Assembly: GCA_018224485.1 (NCBI GenBank)
Contig: JAGTVE010000126.1
Location: 1 to 12,404 of the forward strand
Length of the DNA: 12,404 nucleotides
Direction of reading: 5' to 3'
Source of the DNA: Thioalkalivibrio sp.
Lineage (GTDB): Bacteria; Pseudomonadota; Gammaproteobacteria; Ectothiorhodospirales; Ectothiorhodospiraceae
Shown piece after piece: positions 9,681 through 12,404 of this stretch (position 1 is its first letter; each line of letters opens with the position of its first letter). The notes under the pieces are model-generated. The model searched no databases. It was not told where the DNA came from and saw only the letters and a list, made by a program, of their open reading frames with translations. A program made the position numbers and the translations under genes.

Positions 9681-10397
9681 GCACAGACGCGCCGGGATCT
9701 GCCATCCCGCGACGGGGACGACGCTCGTGGTTCGTGGCTGATCCTCGCCCCGGCCAAGACCCCCGACCCCGCTCTTGCAGGCGAGGGAGTGAAGAACGCC
9801 CCCTCCTCCGCTCTTGTAGGCGAGGGAGCGAAGAACGCCCCCTCCCCCGCTCGCGGGGGAGGGCTGGGGAGGGGGTTCGCCCTCGCCGCTATCGCGGCCC
9901 TGCTGTTCGCGGGCTGCGCGACCGTCCCGGAGGATCTGCAACCGGTGCCGGAGATCCAACCCGAGGTCGCCGAGGTCCGCTCAGATCCCGAGGCCTTTGC
10001 CGGAGCGACCGTGGTCTGGGGCGGCAACATCGCAAGCGTGGACAACCTCGCCGAGGGCACGCGGCTCGAGATCGTGTCCCGGCCGCTCGGACGGGACCAG
10101 CGTCCGCTCGCGGTGGACCACAGCGATGGCCGGTTCCACGCCTTCTTCCCCGGATTCCTCGATCCCCAGGTCCATACCCCGATGCGCGAGGTGACCATCA
10201 GGGGGCAGGTTGACGGGGCCAATGAGGACAGCATCGGCGAGTTCCCCTACACCTTCCCGCGCGTAGAGGTCGAATCCCTGCACCTCTGGCCGGTGCCGGA
10301 GCCGGAGCCCCGGGTGATCTACCGTGACCCGTTCTGGGATCCGTGGGGTCCGTGGGGGCCATCGTGGGGCTACCCCTGGCACAGGGGGTGGTGGTGA
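9651..10397 (+). CDS. Slp-family outer-membrane lipoprotein (first of pair), start uncertain
   Basis: Member of the Slp/YeaY family of lipoproteins, known from E. coli as starvation-inducible and of unclear function. The lipoprotein signal FALAAIAALLFAGC is clear, with the lipid-bearing Cys at codon 9915-9917 and Ala at +2, favouring the outer membrane. The mature ~160 aa show the family core: VVWGGNIASVDNLAEGTRLEI, SRPLG, SDGRFHAFFPGFLDPQVH, VTIRGQV, IGEFPYTFPRVEVESLHLWP, then a Trp/Pro tail (DPFWDPWGPWGPSWGYPW) common in this family. The start is the problem: ATG 9651 leaves 88 residues before the Cys, and much of that stretch (about PDPALAGEG to ARGGGLGRG) is translated repeat DNA. Other starts are ATG 9669 and GTG 9789 (42 residues before the Cys). 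No ATG, GTG or TTG lies closer. The gene overlaps the second slp gene by one base. Confidence 0.85.
   Translation: MKNRVFMENGAQTRRDLPSRDGDDARGSWLILAPAKTPDPALAGEGVKNAPSSALVGEGAKNAPSPARGGGLGRGFALAAIAALLFAGCATVPEDLQPVPEIQPEVAEVRSDPEAFAGATVVWGGNIASVDNLAEGTRLEIVSRPLGRDQRPLAVDHSDGRFHAFFPGFLDPQVHTPMREVTIRGQVDGANEDSIGEFPYTFPRVEVESLHLWPVPEPEPRVIYRDPFWDPWGPWGPSWGYPWHRGWW
9769..9863. repeat. 39-base tandem repeat ending in a perfect palindrome
   Basis: Unit 1 is 9769-9807 and unit 2 is 9808-9846; both read CCGCTCTTGYAGGCGAGGG then AGYGAAGAACGCCCCCTCC, with few differences. A third, degenerate unit begins at 9847. The end holds CCCTCCCCCGC (9840-9850) and GCGGGGGAGGG (9853-9863), a perfect 11-base inverted repeat around TC, related to 5507-5530. 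Being 39 bases (13 codons), the repeat keeps the slp frame open. Such GC-rich palindromes are normally intergenic. Confidence 0.8.
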
Positions 10398-10885
10398 TGA
10401 GCAGACATGGCCCGTGGCTGCTCGCGCTGCTACTCGCGGCCGGGCTGGCCGGCTGCGCAGCGCCTCCGCTGGCACCGGCGCCGGGGCCCGAAACGACCCC
10501 GCGTGAGGCAGTGAGCGAGGCCCTGCCAGGCACCGAGCAGGTCTGGGGCGGTGTGATCGTCCGCGGAGAGAATCTCCCGGACTACACCCGGCTCGAGGTG
10601 GTGAGCTATCCGCTGCGCAACCAGGAGCCGCAGACCGGTCGGATGACCAATGGCCGGTTCCTGCTGGAGGTGCCGGGCTTCCTGGATCCAGTGGATTACC
10701 GGACGGGCCGGCGCATCACCGCGCGTGGCGTGGTGGAAAGAACGGAGGCGGGCCGTATCGGCGAGGTGGACTACGTGTTCCCGGTGCTGGTCGCGGACGA
10801 GGTCCATCTGTGGCCGGACGAGGGTGTCCGCGGGCGTGACCCGGGTCGGGTTCGCTTCGGGATTGGGATCGGCATCGGGCTGTAA
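10397..10885 (+). CDS. Slp-family outer-membrane lipoprotein (second of pair)
   Basis: A 162-aa lipoprotein of the Slp/YeaY family. The signal peptide MSRHGPWLLALLLAAGLAGC is compact, with the lipid-bearing Cys at residue 20 and Ala at +2 (outer-membrane sorting). The mature part carries the family core: VWGGVIVRGENLPDYTRLEVV, SYPL, TNGRFLLEVPGFLDPVDYRTG, ITARGVV, GRIGEVDYVFPVLVADEVHLWP. It lacks the Trp-rich tail of its neighbour and ends in a GIGIGIGL repeat. The ATG at 10397 shares its A with the TGA of the first slp gene (TGATG), and AGGGGG eight bases upstream is a good ribosome site, so the two are very likely translated together. The pair probably arose by duplication. The next gene is convergent, with REP repeats between. 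Confidence 0.93.
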   Translation: MSRHGPWLLALLLAAGLAGCAAPPLAPAPGPETTPREAVSEALPGTEQVWGGVIVRGENLPDYTRLEVVSYPLRNQEPQTGRMTNGRFLLEVPGFLDPVDYRTGRRITARGVVERTEAGRIGEVDYVFPVLVADEVHLWPDEGVRGRDPGRVRFGIGIGIGL

Positions 10886-10902
10886 CATCACGGTCGTGTC
10901 GC

Positions 10903-11106
10903 GCGCCGGCATCGGTGAGAGGGCTCGCCTCCTACAGGGGGCCGGGGCTGACACTGTGGGAGGCCAGCCTCTGGCCGATCTTCCCCGGCGCCGGAATCGG
11001 TGAGAGGGCTCGCCTCCTACAGGGGGCCGGGGCTGACATTGTGGGAGGCCAGCCTCTGGCCGATCTACCCTGGCGCCGGTATCGGCGAGAGGGCTCGCCG
11101 CCCACG
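10903..11106. repeat. 85-base tandem repeat built from inverted REP pairs
   Basis: The convergent gap 10886-11159 contains no gene and is mostly this repeat. Units start at 10903, 10988 and 11073; the first two are nearly identical over 85 bases and the third is cut short and diverges after about 30 bases. Each unit carries a minus-oriented REP (10911-10936, 10996-11021, 11081-11106) and, in the two full units, a plus-oriented REP (10955-10980, 11040-11065). The plus copies fold as GGCCAG-CCT-CTGGCC; the minus copies fold as GGTGAG-AGGG-CTCGCC, and in copy 3 as CGGCGAG-AGGG-CTCGCCG, where a change at one stem position keeps pairing. These are the same family as the 8121-8375 cluster. They may also end both facing transcripts. 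Confidence 0.88.
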
Positions 11107-11159
11107 GGACCACAGGGTTGTCTGCCGGAAGGCACCGGTCTCGGCCTGCAGGGAATTGC

Positions 11160-12377
11160 TCAGCCGCCGCTGCCGAAGAGGTGGCCGAAGATGCGCGCGC
11201 CGCCGATATAGGTCCCCATTGCCGAGCCGAGCGTGGTCAGCAGGAAGACCAGCAGCACGCGTGACACCCGGTTGCTCCACCAGCCGCGCGCGCTGGTGGT
11301 GTCGCGGCGCAGGCGCGCGAAGTCGCCCACCTGCGGCTTGCGCATGTAGAGTTCCACCGCCGCCGCGACGAAGCCCGCACCGATGGTCGGGTTCAGCGAG
11401 GTCAGCGGAGCGGCGAGCGCCACCGCGCCGATCGTGACCGGGTGCGCGAGCGCGATGATGCCGCCCACCGCCGCCAGGCCGCCGTTGATCATGATCCAGT
11501 CCAGCACCATCTGCAGGCCGAGTTCGGTGTTGCGGGTGAACCCGATCACGAAGCCCGTCAGAATGATGCCGACCACTATCCACGGGACGTACTTCGGCCA
11601 GCGTGCCTTCGGCGGAGACCTCTCGAGCTGTTCCAGTGCGTCCTCGGGTCGCTGACGGTCCAGGGCCACGTAGTTCTCGATGCCCTTCAGGTGGCCGGCC
11701 CCGACCACTGCCAGTACCTGCCGCGCGCCCTTCTGCGCCAGCTTGCGCAGGTGCGCGGCCATGTAGCGGTCACGCTCGTCGATCAGCGGCAGGTAGAGTT
11801 CCCGGGACTGTTCCGCGAACTCGCTGAAGGTGGATTCGAGCATGTCGCCTTCCTTCAGACGCTCGATGTCCTCCTCGGCGATCTTTTCCCGACTCAGCAC
11901 ACTCGCGAGCAGGCCGCCGACCAGACCCATGCGCTGCCACCAGGGCACCGCGCGGTAGGCCCGCCGCAGGGTCAGGCCGATGTCCCGGTCGATCAGCGCC
12001 AGCGGCAGTCCCCGCTCCAGCGCGCCGAACATCGCCGCGCGCATCTCCGCGCCGGGCTCGATGCCGTACTGGTCGGCCAAACGCTGCTGGTAGGCCCCGA
12101 GCGCAAGGCTGGCCGCGATCATCGGTGCCTGCCCGCTGCGGATCACGCTGAACAGGTCCATCCTGCTCATCGCCTCGGGGTCGAGCATCGCGCGCTGGCG
12201 GCTCATGCACAACTCGATCGCCACGGTGTCGAAGACGCCGCTGGCCATCAGGTCGGTCACCGTCCGTGCGCTCGCCGGCGACACGTGGGCCGTGCCGAGC
12301 AGGGTGATCTCGGTCTCGCCGATGCGGACCCGGCGATGGGGTTCCCGGGCGAGGAGTTGGTCGACGGTGTCGTTCAT
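11160..12377 (-). CDS. TraB/PrgY-family membrane protein
   Basis: A 405-aa protein of the TraB/PrgY family, which in enterococci includes the pheromone-shutdown protein PrgY; the role in free-living Proteobacteria is not established. The N-terminal cytosolic or catalytic-like domain (about 15-245) shows the two conserved histidine motifs, LLGTAHVS (His31) and VVGAGHLKGI (His229), plus VAIELC with Glu55 and the LIDRDIGLTLRRA segment (128-140). These belong to the metal-dependent, protease-like Tiki/TraB fold. The C-terminal part has about four membrane helices (roughly 263-281, 292-312, 316-342 and 372-392) with TSLNPTIGAGF between. The length is normal for bacterial members. The ATG at 12375-12377 is chosen; its ribosome site (GAGCAAG) is weak, and a TTG seven codons upstream is possible. 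The promoter lies near or beyond the window edge. The gene converges on the slp pair. Confidence 0.9.
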   Translation of the reverse strand: MNDTVDQLLAREPHRRVRIGETEITLLGTAHVSPASARTVTDLMASGVFDTVAIELCMSRQRAMLDPEAMSRMDLFSVIRSGQAPMIAASLALGAYQQRLADQYGIEPGAEMRAAMFGALERGLPLALIDRDIGLTLRRAYRAVPWWQRMGLVGGLLASVLSREKIAEEDIERLKEGDMLESTFSEFAEQSRELYLPLIDERDRYMAAHLRKLAQKGARQVLAVVGAGHLKGIENYVALDRQRPEDALEQLERSPPKARWPKYVPWIVVGIILTGFVIGFTRNTELGLQMVLDWIMINGGLAAVGGIIALAHPVTIGAVALAAPLTSLNPTIGAGFVAAAVELYMRKPQVGDFARLRRDTTSARGWWSNRVSRVLLVFLLTTLGSAMGTYIGGARIFGHLFGSGG

Positions 12378-12404
12378 CTTGCTCTGATCAGCGCACAAAC
12401 AGCC

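Noticed and set aside
10903..11106. CRISPR-like direct repeats
   Set aside because: The 85-base units are identical throughout, with no variable spacers, and resolve into inverted REP pairs.

Overview
This window is ordinary chromosomal DNA from a high-GC (roughly two-thirds G+C by eye) gammaproteobacterium. The bacterial bpt, the cobalamin-dependent metH, the paired Slp-type outer-membrane lipoproteins and the MetK and MetH sequences close to those of E. coli all point that way. A halophilic or sulfur-oxidising Ectothiorhodospiraceae-like lineage would fit, but that is an impression, not something shown here. There are no phage genes, transposases, CRISPR arrays, tRNAs or rRNAs.

Left part (1-5494): the 3' end of metK (S-adenosylmethionine synthetase) runs into a convergent bpt gene (leucyl-transferase of the N-degron pathway). 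Then, divergent from bpt, comes a complete metH (methionine synthase, 1264 aa). MetH makes methionine and MetK turns it into S-adenosylmethionine, so the two flank bpt as a loose methionine-cycle neighbourhood. A strong hairpin, then a hairpin with a T-tract, follows metH.

Middle (5664-8125): a two-gene unit with a 4-base overlap encodes a membrane-anchored bacterial PH-domain protein and a small three-helix membrane protein, followed by a terminator. Next is a 516-aa fusion of a GNAT acetyltransferase domain to a carbon-nitrogen hydrolase (nitrilase superfamily) with an intact Glu-Lys-Cys triad.

Right part (8126-12404): a cluster of REP-like palindromes fills the convergent gap before a minus-strand, secreted dienelactone-hydrolase-family protein. 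A 400-base spacer leads to two overlapping slp-type lipoprotein genes. The first has a long N-terminal stretch made of translated intergenic repeats. A second REP cluster, built as an 85-bp tandem repeat, lies in the convergent gap before a minus-strand TraB/PrgY-family membrane protein.

I found no new multi-gene system. The most distinctive signals are the repeats: an 11-copy REP family in alternating orientation confined to two convergent gaps, one copy supplying a stop codon, and a different palindromic repeat read into the start of an slp gene. Very long antisense reading frames, such as one of 1391 codons opposite metH, are explained by codon use and are rejected.
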